Assembly (NCBI RefSeq): GCF_017573545.1
Contig: NZ_JAGEOK010000010.1
Location: 124,001-188,000 of the forward strand
DNA from: Actinomadura nitritigenes
Lineage (GTDB): Bacteria > Actinomycetota > Actinomycetes > Streptosporangiales > Streptosporangiaceae
Length of the DNA: 64,000 bases
Direction: 5' to 3'
The notes beneath the pieces were generated by a model, which did not search any database, was not told where the DNA came from, and saw only the letters and a program-made list of their open reading frames with translations. Within the stretch, counting starts at the first letter, position 1; each line of letters opens with the position of its first letter. A program made the translations under genes and the position numbers. Positions 1 through 7,743 of the stretch are shown piece by piece.

Positions 1-1
1 C

Positions 2-418
2 TACGGCTTCGGGGCGCGGCGCGCGGTGGAGCGGCAGGGCGCCGAGCTGGGCGAGCGGCTCGCGCCGCTGCAGAAGGAGATCGCCTCGGCCGGCGACGCG
101 GAGGCGCTGCGCGAGCTGACGGCGCGCTTCCACGGCCTCGTCGTGGAGGCCGCGCAGTCGCCCCGGCTGCGCAACATGCTGAAGCAGATGACCGGCATCG
201 TCCCCGGCAACGTCTTCGAGCTGGTGCCCGGCGTGCCGGCCGCGGAGAAGCGCGGCACCGGCGCGATCGTCCGCGCGATGAAGAAGGCCGACGCGCGGGC
301 CGCGGAGCGGGAGTACGGCGAGATGCTGCGCGCCGAGGGCGACCTGGTCGTCCGGCTGTTCCGCGGCCGGGGCATGTTCGACCGGCCGGACGCGGAGGCG
401 GCGCCCGCCTCGCCCTGA
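2..418 (+). CDS. GntR-family regulator, FCD ligand-binding domain (5' truncated by window edge)
   Basis: The reading frame is open from base 2 to the TGA at 416-418, so the N-terminal winged helix lies outside the window. The visible 138 residues look like the helical C-terminal FCD domain of GntR regulators: a helix with ARFHGLVVEAA, a middle segment, and a last helix pair with AIVRAMKKAD. In this family the domain binds small carboxylic acids and controls DNA binding. The usual histidine metal ligands of FCD domains (an H before the AI..A.....D helix and another in the last helix) are not present here; RGTGAIV and MLRAEG stand in their places, so this may be a metal-independent member. A hairpin follows the stop. 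Assignment rests on pattern recognition of the C-terminal half only. Confidence 0.6.
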   Translation, partial: YGFGARRAVERQGAELGERLAPLQKEIASAGDAEALRELTARFHGLVVEAAQSPRLRNMLKQMTGIVPGNVFELVPGVPAAEKRGTGAIVRAMKKADARAAEREYGEMLRAEGDLVVRLFRGRGMFDRPDAEAAPASP

Positions 419-424
419 GAACGT

Positions 425-443
425 CCCGGCGCCTTCCGCCGGG
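425..443 (+). terminator. Short GC hairpin after the GntR gene
   Basis: A 7-bp perfect inverted repeat CCCGGCG / CGCCGGG with a 5-nt loop lies 7 nt behind the stop codon. There is no U tract, which is usual for actinomycete terminators. Confidence 0.45.
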
Positions 444-513
444 AGGGCCGGCCCGTGGCGGGCGCGGCCCGGCCGCCCGCCCGGCGGCCTGAGCGACGAT
501 GGTAGAGGTGCCT

Positions 514-1176
514 GTGACGAACACGTCCGAATCCCCGCATCCCGCGCTGGAGGGCCGCGAAGACGAGTCCGCGGCGCTCACGGCCGCCGTCCGGCGCCTC
601 ATCGCGGTCGCCACGGCGACGACGGCGCCCGCGGACGCGACGCTGGCGGCGGCGCGCGAGCTGGAGGCCGTCGCGGACGCCCTGGAGCGGCACGTCCCCG
701 ACCCGCCGCTGCCGAAGACGCTGCTGCACCTCGCCGACGACGGCCGCGCCGACTTCGCCGGGCGCATGTCCTACGACGCCGTCATCGGCCGGCACAACCC
801 GATGGCGCTCCCGCTGGAGGTGGCGTTCGAGCCGCCGAAGGCGCTGCTGCGCGGCACGTTCACCCGCCCGTACGAGGGGCCGCCCGGCTGCGTGCACGGC
901 GCGGCGATCGCGGGCGCGTTCGACATCCTGTGCGCGGCGGCGAACTTCGTCGCCGGGGCCGCGGGCCCGACGGCCCGGCTGGAGATCGTCTACCGCCGCC
1001 CGACCCTGCTCGGCGAGCCGTGCCTGTTCGAGGGCGAGGTCGAGGCGCGCCAGGGCAGGCGGGTGCGGACGGTCGGGCGGCTCCTGCAGCGCGGCCGGGT
1101 GACGGTCGAGGCGACGGGGGACTTCGTCCACCTCGACCGCGAGACCATCGCCCGCATGGCCGCCCAGCTGGAGTGA
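514..1176 (+). CDS. PaaI-like hotdog-fold thioesterase
   Basis: This protein of about 220 residues has the single hotdog domain of acyl-CoA thioesterases of the PaaI/4HBT superfamily. The core is visible as the phrase YEGPPGCVHGAAIAGAFD (substrate-binding loop and central helix), followed by strands with TARLEIVYRRPTLLGEPC and VEATGDFVHL, which is the standard order. The likely role is hydrolysis of an acyl- or aroyl-CoA thioester in the cytoplasm; the substrate cannot be told. I chose GTG at 514 because AGAGG lies five bases upstream; an ATG at 499 would add five residues but has no clear ribosome site. The N-terminal 80 residues are a helical extension not needed for the fold. It is not in an operon with the genes that follow. 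Confidence 0.75.
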   Translation: MTNTSESPHPALEGREDESAALTAAVRRLIAVATATTAPADATLAAARELEAVADALERHVPDPPLPKTLLHLADDGRADFAGRMSYDAVIGRHNPMALPLEVAFEPPKALLRGTFTRPYEGPPGCVHGAAIAGAFDILCAAANFVAGAAGPTARLEIVYRRPTLLGEPCLFEGEVEARQGRRVRTVGRLLQRGRVTVEATGDFVHLDRETIARMAAQLE

Positions 1177-1209
1177 CCCGGCGGCGCCCGTGCCGCGGCG
1201 CGGCCGGGG

Positions 1210-1613
1210 TCAGGACGCGGCGGCGACCGCGACGATCTCGTCCAGGTCGGCGGCGAGCAGGAACCCGGCCGCGACGGCCCGCTCCGCCGCCGCCCCGAAC
1301 GCGGGCAGGTAGCCGGAACCGCTCGCCGTCCGGCTGCCGCGCCCCCGCCGACCGCAGCAGCCCCGCCACGTCCGTCTCGCTCTGCACCGTGATGACCGGG
1401 GCGTCGCCGTCGGGGCGGATCCGGACGCGCCCCGCCCGCGGCTCCCGGAGGGCGCCGTCCAGCGGCGCCGGGCCGCCCGGGCGGCATTGAGCCATTCGAC
1501 GACGACCGTCCCGCCGAACGCCGTGGGATCGGCCGGGCGGTACACCACCAGGCGCGTCGTGAAGGGCGCGCGGCGGCCTCGGCGGGGGGGCCGGCCACGA
1601 GCCGGACGTCCAT
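1210..1613 (-). pseudogene. Decayed alpha/beta-hydrolase-domain gene (Abhydrolase_10 type)
   Basis: No single intact frame exists here, but three fragments of one protein family can be read in order on the minus strand. They are: TTRLVVYRPADPTAFGGTVV then VEWLN (about 1570-1490); DGDAPVITVQSETDVAGLLR then SAGARQPDGERFRL (about 1415-1320, another frame); and YLPAFGAAAERAVAAGFLL then AADLDEI (about 1310-1220, back in the first frame). These match the start, the 'lqtEtD' segment and the C-terminal tail of large secreted-type alpha/beta hydrolases of about 450 residues, so the central catalytic part is deleted and at least two frameshifts are present. A run of seven G/C at about 1585-1591 lies at the first shift. 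Together with flanking spacer it fills the gap 1177-1677. Confidence 0.6.
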
Positions 1614-1677
1614 TCCTCGATGTCCTTTTTCGCCCGGGGGAGGGCGCGGGCCGGCGGCCGGAGAGCGTCGGGGAACG

Positions 1678-2133
1678 TCAGGGGCGCGGCCAGGGACGTC
1701 CGCTCAGCCGCTCGATGTCGGTGTTGAACCGCTTGAGGCAGTCGGCGAAGGTCCGCACGTCCTCCGGCGGCCAGTCGGCCATGATCTTGTCCAGGCTCGC
1801 GACGATCCGGCCGCGCTCCTCCTCCAGCCGGCGCTCGCCCTCGGCGGTGATGCGGAACTTGCGGGCGATGCCGCCCTCGGGATCGGGGATGCGCTCGGCC
1901 AGCCCGGAGCGCACCATGGCGGAGGTCTGCCGGTTCAGCGTGGACTGGTCCAGGCCGAACGCCTCGCTCAGCTGGCGGATGGACATCGGCCCCTCGACCC
2001 GGATGCGGCTGAGCAGGATGTAGGCGCTGCGCTCCAGATGCCCGGCCGCGCGGGCGGAGCCGCCCGCGAACTCCAGGCTGTGCCGTCCGAGCAGCATGGT
2101 CTCGTACTCGACCCGGTGCGTCGGTTCGTCCAT
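1678..2133 (-). CDS. MarR-family transcriptional regulator
   Basis: A 151-residue protein with the MarR winged-helix layout: an N-terminal dimer helix, then LERSAYILLSRI, the recognition region SIRQLSEAFGLDQSTLNRQT, and the wing GLAERIPDPEGGIARKFRITAEG with the conserved D-x-R-type basic turn, and C-terminal dimerisation helices. MarR proteins bind palindromic sites as dimers and are released by small phenolic or drug-like ligands. The start ATG at 2133 has GGAGG seven bases upstream. It is transcribed away from the MFS transporter at 2282, and the AT-rich gap between them holds three palindromes, so it is likely the repressor of that transporter and of itself. Confidence 0.85.
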   Translation of the reverse strand: MDEPTHRVEYETMLLGRHSLEFAGGSARAAGHLERSAYILLSRIRVEGPMSIRQLSEAFGLDQSTLNRQTSAMVRSGLAERIPDPEGGIARKFRITAEGERRLEEERGRIVASLDKIMADWPPEDVRTFADCLKRFNTDIERLSGRPWPRP

Positions 2134-2193
2134 GGTGCCTCCGATCCGTGCCCCCGGGATCGGCCGTCCGGGCGCGTGTCCTGCCTATCACAA

Positions 2194-2250
2194 CGCATAT
2201 GCGCGTTACACACTTTGTGTATCGACCACATCGTATGTATCGTGCATACG
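2194..2250. promoter_or_regulatory. Divergent MarR/MFS control region with three palindromes
   Basis: Three inverted repeats sit in the unusually AT-rich gap: CGCATATGCG (2194-2203, perfect), TACACA-CTT-TGTGTA (2207-2221, perfect 6-bp arms) and CGTATG-TATCGTG-CATACG (2232-2250, perfect 6-bp arms). Sites of this size are normal MarR operators. Which one is bound is inference. Confidence 0.55.
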
Positions 2251-2281
2251 GCTGATCCCGTTCCCTGAAGAGGAGACCCCC

Positions 2282-3727
2282 GTGGACGACTCCGGTCCCG
2301 CCGTCCGCCCGAACGGCATCGTCGCGGTGCTGGCCGTCGCGGGCATCGTCGCCGCGTTCATGCAGACGCTGGTGGTGCCGCTGATCGCCGACCTGCCGAA
2401 GCTGCTGCACACGACGGCGTCCAACGCGACCTGGGTGATCACCGGCACGCTGCTGGCCTCCGCGGTCGCCATGCCGATGATCGGCCGACTCGGCGACCTG
2501 TACGGCAAGCGCCGGCTGATGCTGGCCTGCATGGGGCCGCTGGTCGCCGGCTCGGTGCTCTGCGCGCTGTCGAGCTCGCTCTGGCCGATGGTCATCGGTC
2601 GCGGGATGCAGGGCCTCGGCATGGGCATGATCCCGCTCGGCATCAGCGCGCTGCGGGACCTGCTGCCCCCCGAGCGGCTCGGCTCGTCCATCGCGCTGAT
2701 GAGCTCCTCGATGGGCATCGGCGGCGCCTTCGGGCTGCCGATCGCCGCGCTGGTCGCCGAGAACACCAGCTGGCGCGCGCTGTTCTGGGGGTCGGCCGCG
2801 CTGAGCGTCCTCGTCGCCGTGCTGATCTGGCTGCTGGTGCCCGCCGTGCCCGCGCAGGCGAAGGGCCGCTTCGACGCCCCCGGCGCGGTCGGGCTCGGCG
2901 CCGGGCTGGTGTGCCTGCTGCTGGCCGTGTCCAAGGGCGCCGACTGGGGCTGGGCGAGCGGCACCACCATCGGCCTCTTCGCCGCCGCCGTGGTCGTCCT
3001 GCTCGCCTGGGGCCGGTGGGAGCTGCGCACCCGCGACCCGCTCGTCGACCTGCGCGTGACCGCGCGGCCGCAGGTGCTGCTCACCAACGCCGCGTCGGTC
3101 GTGGTCGGCTTCTCCATGTACGCCCAGTCGCTGATCGCGCCGCAGCTCCTCCAGCTGCCCGAGCAGACCGGGTACGGGCTCGGCCAGTCGATGGTGGCCG
3201 CGGGACTGTGGATGGTCCCCTCCGGCCTGGTGATGATGGCGGTGTCCCCGCTCGGCGCGCGGCTGTCGGCCGCCCGCGGCCCCAAGGTCACCCTGATCTG
3301 CGGGGCGCTGGTGGTCGCGGCCGGGTACGGCTCGTCGCAGCTCCTGCTGGGGCACGCCTGGGGCCTGATGCTCTTCACGGCGATCTGCGGCGGCGGCGTC
3401 GGACTGGCCTACGGCGCGATGCCCGCCCTCATCATGAGCGCGGTGCCGCGGTCGGAGACCGGCTCGGCCAACAGCTTCAACACCCTGATGCGCTCGATCG
3501 GCACGTCGGTCTCCGCCGCCGTGGTCGGGGCCGTGCTGTCGCAGATGACGGTCAGCCTCGGCGGGCACGCGCTGCCCTCGGAGAACGGCTTCCGCACCGG
3601 CCTCGCGATCGGCTGCGGCGTCGCGGTCCTCGCCGCGCTCATCGCCATGACGATCCCGGGCCGCCGCGCGGCCGCCGCCGTCAGGGACGCCGCGCACGCC
3701 GAGCCGTCCACGGAGCCGGTGGCCTGA
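2282..3727 (+). CDS. MFS drug/metabolite exporter, DHA2-like
   Basis: A 481-residue integral membrane protein with about 13-14 hydrophobic segments starting at residue 12. The MFS motif A is visible after helix 2 as GRLGDLYGKRRLM and a typical ILVPLIADLP-like first periplasmic turn is present. The pattern fits the 14-helix DHA2 proton-antiport exporters that expel drugs or secondary metabolites. GTG at 2282 is taken as the start because GAAGAGGAG lies just upstream and the hydrophobic region begins directly after it; longer upstream frames run through the operator region. It is divergent from the MarR gene and probably derepressed by a MarR ligand. Substrate unknown. Confidence 0.85.
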   Translation: MDDSGPAVRPNGIVAVLAVAGIVAAFMQTLVVPLIADLPKLLHTTASNATWVITGTLLASAVAMPMIGRLGDLYGKRRLMLACMGPLVAGSVLCALSSSLWPMVIGRGMQGLGMGMIPLGISALRDLLPPERLGSSIALMSSSMGIGGAFGLPIAALVAENTSWRALFWGSAALSVLVAVLIWLLVPAVPAQAKGRFDAPGAVGLGAGLVCLLLAVSKGADWGWASGTTIGLFAAAVVVLLAWGRWELRTRDPLVDLRVTARPQVLLTNAASVVVGFSMYAQSLIAPQLLQLPEQTGYGLGQSMVAAGLWMVPSGLVMMAVSPLGARLSAARGPKVTLICGALVVAAGYGSSQLLLGHAWGLMLFTAICGGGVGLAYGAMPALIMSAVPRSETGSANSFNTLMRSIGTSVSAAVVGAVLSQMTVSLGGHALPSENGFRTGLAIGCGVAVLAALIAMTIPGRRAAAAVRDAAHAEPSTEPVA

Positions 3728-3758
3728 CCGGGCCCACCGGAACGCCTCGGAGCGCCCG

Positions 3759-5447
3759 CTACGAGCGGCCGGGCGGCGGGGGCGTGGCGATCTCCGCCTC
3801 CTCCGGCGGCTCCAGGGGCGGGTAGTGCAGGTCGAACGCCGGGCGCATCGAGCGGATCCGCGGCATCGCGCGGAAGTTGTGGCGGGGCGGCGGGCACGAG
3901 GTCGCCCACTCCAGCGAATTGCCGAAGCCCCACGGATCGTCCACGCCGACGGGTTCGCCGCGCCGGTGCGTCCGGTAGACGTTCCACAGGAACGCGAAGG
4001 TGGACGCGCCGAGGATGAACGCGCCGATCGACGACGCGAAGTTCAGCGCCGCGAACTGCTTCGGGTAGTCGGCGTAGCGGCGCGGCATGCCCTCGGCGCC
4101 GAGCCAGTGCTGGACGAGGAAGGTGGTGTGGAAGCCGACGAACAGCGACCAGAAGTGGATCTTCCCCCAGGTCTCGTCGAGCAACTTGCCCGTCATCTTC
4201 GGCCACCAGAAGTAGAACCCGCCGAACATCGCGAACACCACGGTGCCGAACAGCACGTAGTGCATATGGGCGACGACGAAGAACGAGTCGGTGAGGTGGA
4301 AGTCCATGGCGGGCGACGCGAGGATCACGCCGGTGAGGCCGCCGAACAGGAACGTCACGAGGAAGCCGATCGCCCACAGCATCGGCGTCTGCAGGCAGAT
4401 CTCGCCCTTCCACATGGTGCCGACCCAGTTGAAGAACTTGATGCCGGTCGGCACCGCGATCATGAACGAGGTGATGGAGAAGAACGGCAGCAGGACCTGG
4501 CCGGTGGCGAACATGTGGTGCGCCCAGACGGTCATCGACAGCCCGGTGATGCTGATGGTGGCGGCGACCATGCCGAGGTAGCCGAAGATGGGCTTGCGGG
4601 CGAACACCGGGAGGATCTCGGTGACGATGCCGAAGAACGGCAGCGCCACGATGTACACCTCGGGATGGCCGAAGAACCAGAACAGGTGCTGCCAGAGCAG
4701 CGCGCCCCCGTTCGCGCCGTCGTAGATGTGGGCGCCGAGCTTGCGGTCCGCCTCCAGCGCGAACAGCGCGGCGGCGAGCACCGGGAACGCGATGATGACC
4801 ATCAGGCTGGTGAGCAGCACGTTCCACGTGAAGATCGGCATCCGGAACATCAGCATGCCGGGGGCGCGCATCGTGACGACGGTCGTGATCAGGTTGACCG
4901 CCGTCAGCGTCGTCCCGACGCCCGACAGGATCAGCCCCATGACCCACATGTCCTTGCCCAGCCCGGGCGAGAACGTCGGCGAGGTCAGCGGCGAGTAGGC
5001 GAACCATCCGTAGTCGGCCGCGCCGTCCGGCATGACGAAGCCGAACAGCACGATGGCCGAGCCGAACAGGAACAGGTAGTAGGTGAGCGCGTTCAGCCGC
5101 GGGAACGCCACGTCCGGCGCGCCGATCTGCAGCGGCATGATGACGTTGGCGAACCCGAGGAACAGCGGCGTCGCGAACAGCAGCAGCATGATCGTGCCGT
5201 GCATGGTGAAGAGCTCGTTGTACTGCAGCGCGTTCATGACCTGCAGGCCCGGCCGCAGCAGCTCCGCCCGCATCAGCATCGCCATCAGCCCGGCGATCAG
5301 GAACATCGCGAACGACGTCGACAGGTAGAGGTAGCCCACCGTCTTGTGGTCGGTCGTCGCCAGGACGTTCCCGATCCTCGTCCCGAGGCTGTGCCGTTCC
5401 AGCGCCTCCTCGGCGCTGGTGTCGGCCGCCTCCTCGACCGCCGTCAT
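3759..5447 (-). CDS. ctaD: Cytochrome c oxidase subunit I, aa3 type
   Basis: This 562-residue membrane protein is the haem-copper catalytic subunit that reduces O2 to water and pumps protons. The metal ligands are all visible: H83 (low-spin haem a), the GHPEVY motif with H261 and the cross-linked Y265, HH at 310-311 (CuB), and H394/H396 in VVAHMHYVLFG (haems a3 and a). Twelve helices are apparent. The C-terminal tail ends with a proline-rich cytoplasmic segment usual in actinobacteria. No ctaC, ctaE or ctaF is nearby, so this is probably a second, orphan copy that uses subunits encoded elsewhere. The start ATG at 5447 has GGAGGG-like bases upstream. Gap 5448-5668 holds its promoter region but no motif I would name. 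Confidence 0.95.
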   Translation of the reverse strand: MTAVEEAADTSAEEALERHSLGTRIGNVLATTDHKTVGYLYLSTSFAMFLIAGLMAMLMRAELLRPGLQVMNALQYNELFTMHGTIMLLLFATPLFLGFANVIMPLQIGAPDVAFPRLNALTYYLFLFGSAIVLFGFVMPDGAADYGWFAYSPLTSPTFSPGLGKDMWVMGLILSGVGTTLTAVNLITTVVTMRAPGMLMFRMPIFTWNVLLTSLMVIIAFPVLAAALFALEADRKLGAHIYDGANGGALLWQHLFWFFGHPEVYIVALPFFGIVTEILPVFARKPIFGYLGMVAATISITGLSMTVWAHHMFATGQVLLPFFSITSFMIAVPTGIKFFNWVGTMWKGEICLQTPMLWAIGFLVTFLFGGLTGVILASPAMDFHLTDSFFVVAHMHYVLFGTVVFAMFGGFYFWWPKMTGKLLDETWGKIHFWSLFVGFHTTFLVQHWLGAEGMPRRYADYPKQFAALNFASSIGAFILGASTFAFLWNVYRTHRRGEPVGVDDPWGFGNSLEWATSCPPPRHNFRAMPRIRSMRPAFDLHYPPLEPPEEAEIATPPPPGRS

Positions 5448-5668
5448 CCGGGTCCCCCTCCCGCTGGCCTGCCTACACGGGCACTAGCCGGAGAAGGCCC
5501 ACGTCAAACGCCCCATACGCCCTGATCATCGTCATGCGGCGGCCGCGCGGCGGGGCCCGGTCCCCGGCCGGCGCGCGCCCGATACGCTCTCCTGAGGATC
5601 AAGGACGACCGGCCGGACGGCGGGCGGCCCCCGCCCGACCGTGCGGCATGACCGGGAGGGAGGGCGCC

Positions 5669-6529
5669 GTGGATCTGTCCGGTGCCGGCGTGTGGAGCCA
5701 GCAGCTGCGCTACGGGGACGCCGCCGAGGCTGCGGAGGCCGCCGCGGAACTGGAGGAGCTGGGGTACAGCGCGATGTGGGTCCCCGACATCGGGGGACCG
5801 GTGTTCGACGCGGTCGGCAACCTCCTCGGGGCGACCCGCCGCGCGGTCGTCGCGACCGGCATCCTGAACCTGTGGATGCACACGCCCGAGGACGCCGCCG
5901 CCTCGTTCGCGTCGCTGTCGGCCGAGCACGGCGACCGCTTCCTGATGGGCATCGGGGTGAGCCACGCCCCGCTGGTGGACTCCACGGAGCCCGGCCGGTA
6001 CCGCCGGCCGCTCGCGGCGATGTCCGCCTTCCTCGACGGCCTCGACGCGGCCGAGCGGCCCGTCCCCCGGGACGGCCGGGTGCTCGCCGCGCTCGGGCCC
6101 CGCATGCTGGAGACGGCGGCGAAGCGGGCCCGGGGCGTCCACCCGTACCTCGTCCCGCCCGAGCACACCCGGATCGCCCGCGAGGCCGTCGGCGACGGCC
6201 CGCTCGTGCTCCCCGAGCAGACGGTGATCCTCTGCTCGACGCGGGACGAGGCGCGCGAGATCGGGACGGACTGGCTGCGCTCCTACCTCGGCCTGCCGAA
6301 CTACGCGGGCAACCTGCTGCGGCTCGGGTTCACGCAGGAGGACGTCGACACGGTGAGCGACCGGCTGTTCGACGCCCTGATCGCCTGGGGCGACGAGGAG
6401 GCGGTCCGGCGCCGGGTCGACGAGCACCGCGCCGCCGGCGCCGACCACGTCTGCGTGCAGGTGCTCACGGCGGACGGCAACGCGTTCCCGCGCGAGGAGT
6501 GGCGGCGCCTGGCCCCGGCGCTGCGCTAG
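5669..6529 (+). CDS. LLM-class F420-dependent oxidoreductase
   Basis: A 286-residue luciferase-like monooxygenase fold protein. The beginning GVWSQQLRYGDAAEAAEAAA then the strand YSAMWVPDIGG, the RAVVATGILNLWMHTPED segment and GDRFLMGIGVSHAPLV match the actinobacterial F420-dependent group of about 280 residues (TIGR03620-like). Members use the deazaflavin F420 for hydride transfer; the substrate cannot be predicted. GTG at 5669 is preferred since a purine-rich GGAGGGAGGG lies just upstream; an in-frame ATG at 5648 would add seven residues. It stands alone, 50 bp before an FAD oxidase gene on the same strand, with which it could share a transcript. Confidence 0.85.
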   Translation: MDLSGAGVWSQQLRYGDAAEAAEAAAELEELGYSAMWVPDIGGPVFDAVGNLLGATRRAVVATGILNLWMHTPEDAAASFASLSAEHGDRFLMGIGVSHAPLVDSTEPGRYRRPLAAMSAFLDGLDAAERPVPRDGRVLAALGPRMLETAAKRARGVHPYLVPPEHTRIAREAVGDGPLVLPEQTVILCSTRDEAREIGTDWLRSYLGLPNYAGNLLRLGFTQEDVDTVSDRLFDALIAWGDEEAVRRRVDEHRAAGADHVCVQVLTADGNAFPREEWRRLAPALR

Positions 6530-6581
6530 CGCGGTCCGGTCCGTCCTTGGCGCCCGGCGGGCGGGCTGTCAGGCTGGGGCG

Positions 6582-7712
6582 ATGCGGATACTCGTGATCG
6601 GCGCGGGGATCGTCGGGGCCGCGCTGGCCGACCGGCTCGCCCGCCCGGCGGACGGCGGGCGGGCCGCGGGCGCGGGCGACGCGGTGACGGTCGTGGAGGA
6701 GCTGCGGCCCGGCGCCGGGACGTCGGGGACCAGCTACGCGTGGCTCAACGCCAACGACCCCGCCGACCCCGCGTACCACCGGTTCCGGACGGCCGCCCTG
6801 CGCGCCTGGCGCGACCTGGCCGCCGGGTTCGGCGGCCCGTCCTGGTACCGGCCGGCGGGCAACACCGCGTGGGCGGCGTCCGAGGACGCCGGAGCGCGGC
6901 TGGCCGCGCGCGTCGGCGACCTGATCCGTCTCGGCTACGCCGCCCGCCTGATCGGCCCCGACCGGCTGCGCGAGCTGGAGCCCTCCGTCCGCGTGCCGAG
7001 CGACGCGCTCATCGCGCACTACCCCGACGAGGGTTTCGTGCACGGCGGCCCGGCGGCGCGGGCCCTCGCAGCGCGGGCGGCGGAGTCGGGCGCGCGGATC
7101 GTCACCGGACGCCGCGCGGTCCGCCTCAACGCCGACGGCGGCCGCGTCACCGGCGCGCGCCTCGACGACGGCCGCGACCTGGACGCCGACCTCACGATCT
7201 GCGCCGCCGGACGGCACGCACCGGCGCTGCTGGCCACCGCCGGGATCGCGCTGCCGCTGGTCGACCCGTCCGAGCCCGGTTCGGCCGCGCCCTGCCTGGT
7301 CGCCACGACGACCCCGGTGCCCGGCGCGCTCAACGGGCTCGTGCACGGCCCCGCGCTGTCGGCCCGGCCGGCGGAGGACGGGGGCCTCGTCCTGGAGGCC
7401 GACGACATCGACGCCGGCATCGACGACGCGGTCCCGGCGGAGCGGATCGAGGCCGCCGGCGCCGAACTCCTCGTCCGTGCCCGGGCCCTGATCCCCGGTC
7501 TGGGCGCGGACGTCGCCGGAGTGCGCCGGTGCGTGCGGCCGCTGCCCGTGGACGGCTACCCGCTCGTCGGCCCGCAGCTCCCCGGCCTCTACACGGTCGT
7601 GACGCACAGCGGCATCACGCTCGCCCCGCACCTCGCCGAACTGGTCGCCCAGGAGGTCCACGGCCGTCCCGCCGAGGCGCTGGAGCCGTACCGGCCGGGA
7701 TCGCGGGGCTGA
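6582..7712 (+). CDS. FAD-dependent oxidoreductase, DAO family
   Basis: A 376-residue flavoprotein. The N-terminus ILVIGAGIVGAALADRLA is the Rossmann beta-alpha-beta that binds FAD (GxGxxG); an insertion rich in G/A (residues 24-35) separates it from the acidic ribose-binding end at VVEE. Next comes TSYAWLNANDP, a pattern of the D-amino-acid oxidase/glycine oxidase family, and near the end PLPVDGYPLVGP and THSGITLAPHLAELVAQEV, the second FAD contact typical of these enzymes. It most likely oxidises an amino acid or other amine with O2. Exact substrate unknown. The 3' end overlaps a strong hairpin shared with the convergent E2 gene. Confidence 0.85.
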   Translation: MRILVIGAGIVGAALADRLARPADGGRAAGAGDAVTVVEELRPGAGTSGTSYAWLNANDPADPAYHRFRTAALRAWRDLAAGFGGPSWYRPAGNTAWAASEDAGARLAARVGDLIRLGYAARLIGPDRLRELEPSVRVPSDALIAHYPDEGFVHGGPAARALAARAAESGARIVTGRRAVRLNADGGRVTGARLDDGRDLDADLTICAAGRHAPALLATAGIALPLVDPSEPGSAAPCLVATTTPVPGALNGLVHGPALSARPAEDGGLVLEADDIDAGIDDAVPAERIEAAGAELLVRARALIPGLGADVAGVRRCVRPLPVDGYPLVGPQLPGLYTVVTHSGITLAPHLAELVAQEVHGRPAEALEPYRPGSRG

Positions 7713-7737
7713 CGGGACGGTCCGCGATCCCGGCCGG
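7691..7737. terminator. Bidirectional hairpin overlapping the oxidase 3' end
   Basis: A perfect 16-bp inverted repeat (7691-7706 with 7722-7737, arm CCGGCCGGGATCGCGG) has a 15-nt loop that contains the stop codon of the FAD oxidase. It lies between two convergent genes, so it can end both transcripts. Confidence 0.7.
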
Positions 7738-7743
7738 GCCGGT

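Noticed and set aside
860..3697. Long minus-strand open frame (945 codons) across thioesterase, MarR and MFS genes
   Set aside because: It is an antisense shadow produced by high GC content; codon use and residue composition (RGGHRR-rich) are not protein-like, except for the short pseudogene fragment noted separately.
3825..5525. 566-codon plus-strand frame opposite ctaD
   Set aside because: The opposite strand encodes an unmistakable cytochrome oxidase with all metal ligands; the antisense frame is His/Arg/Gln-rich noise.
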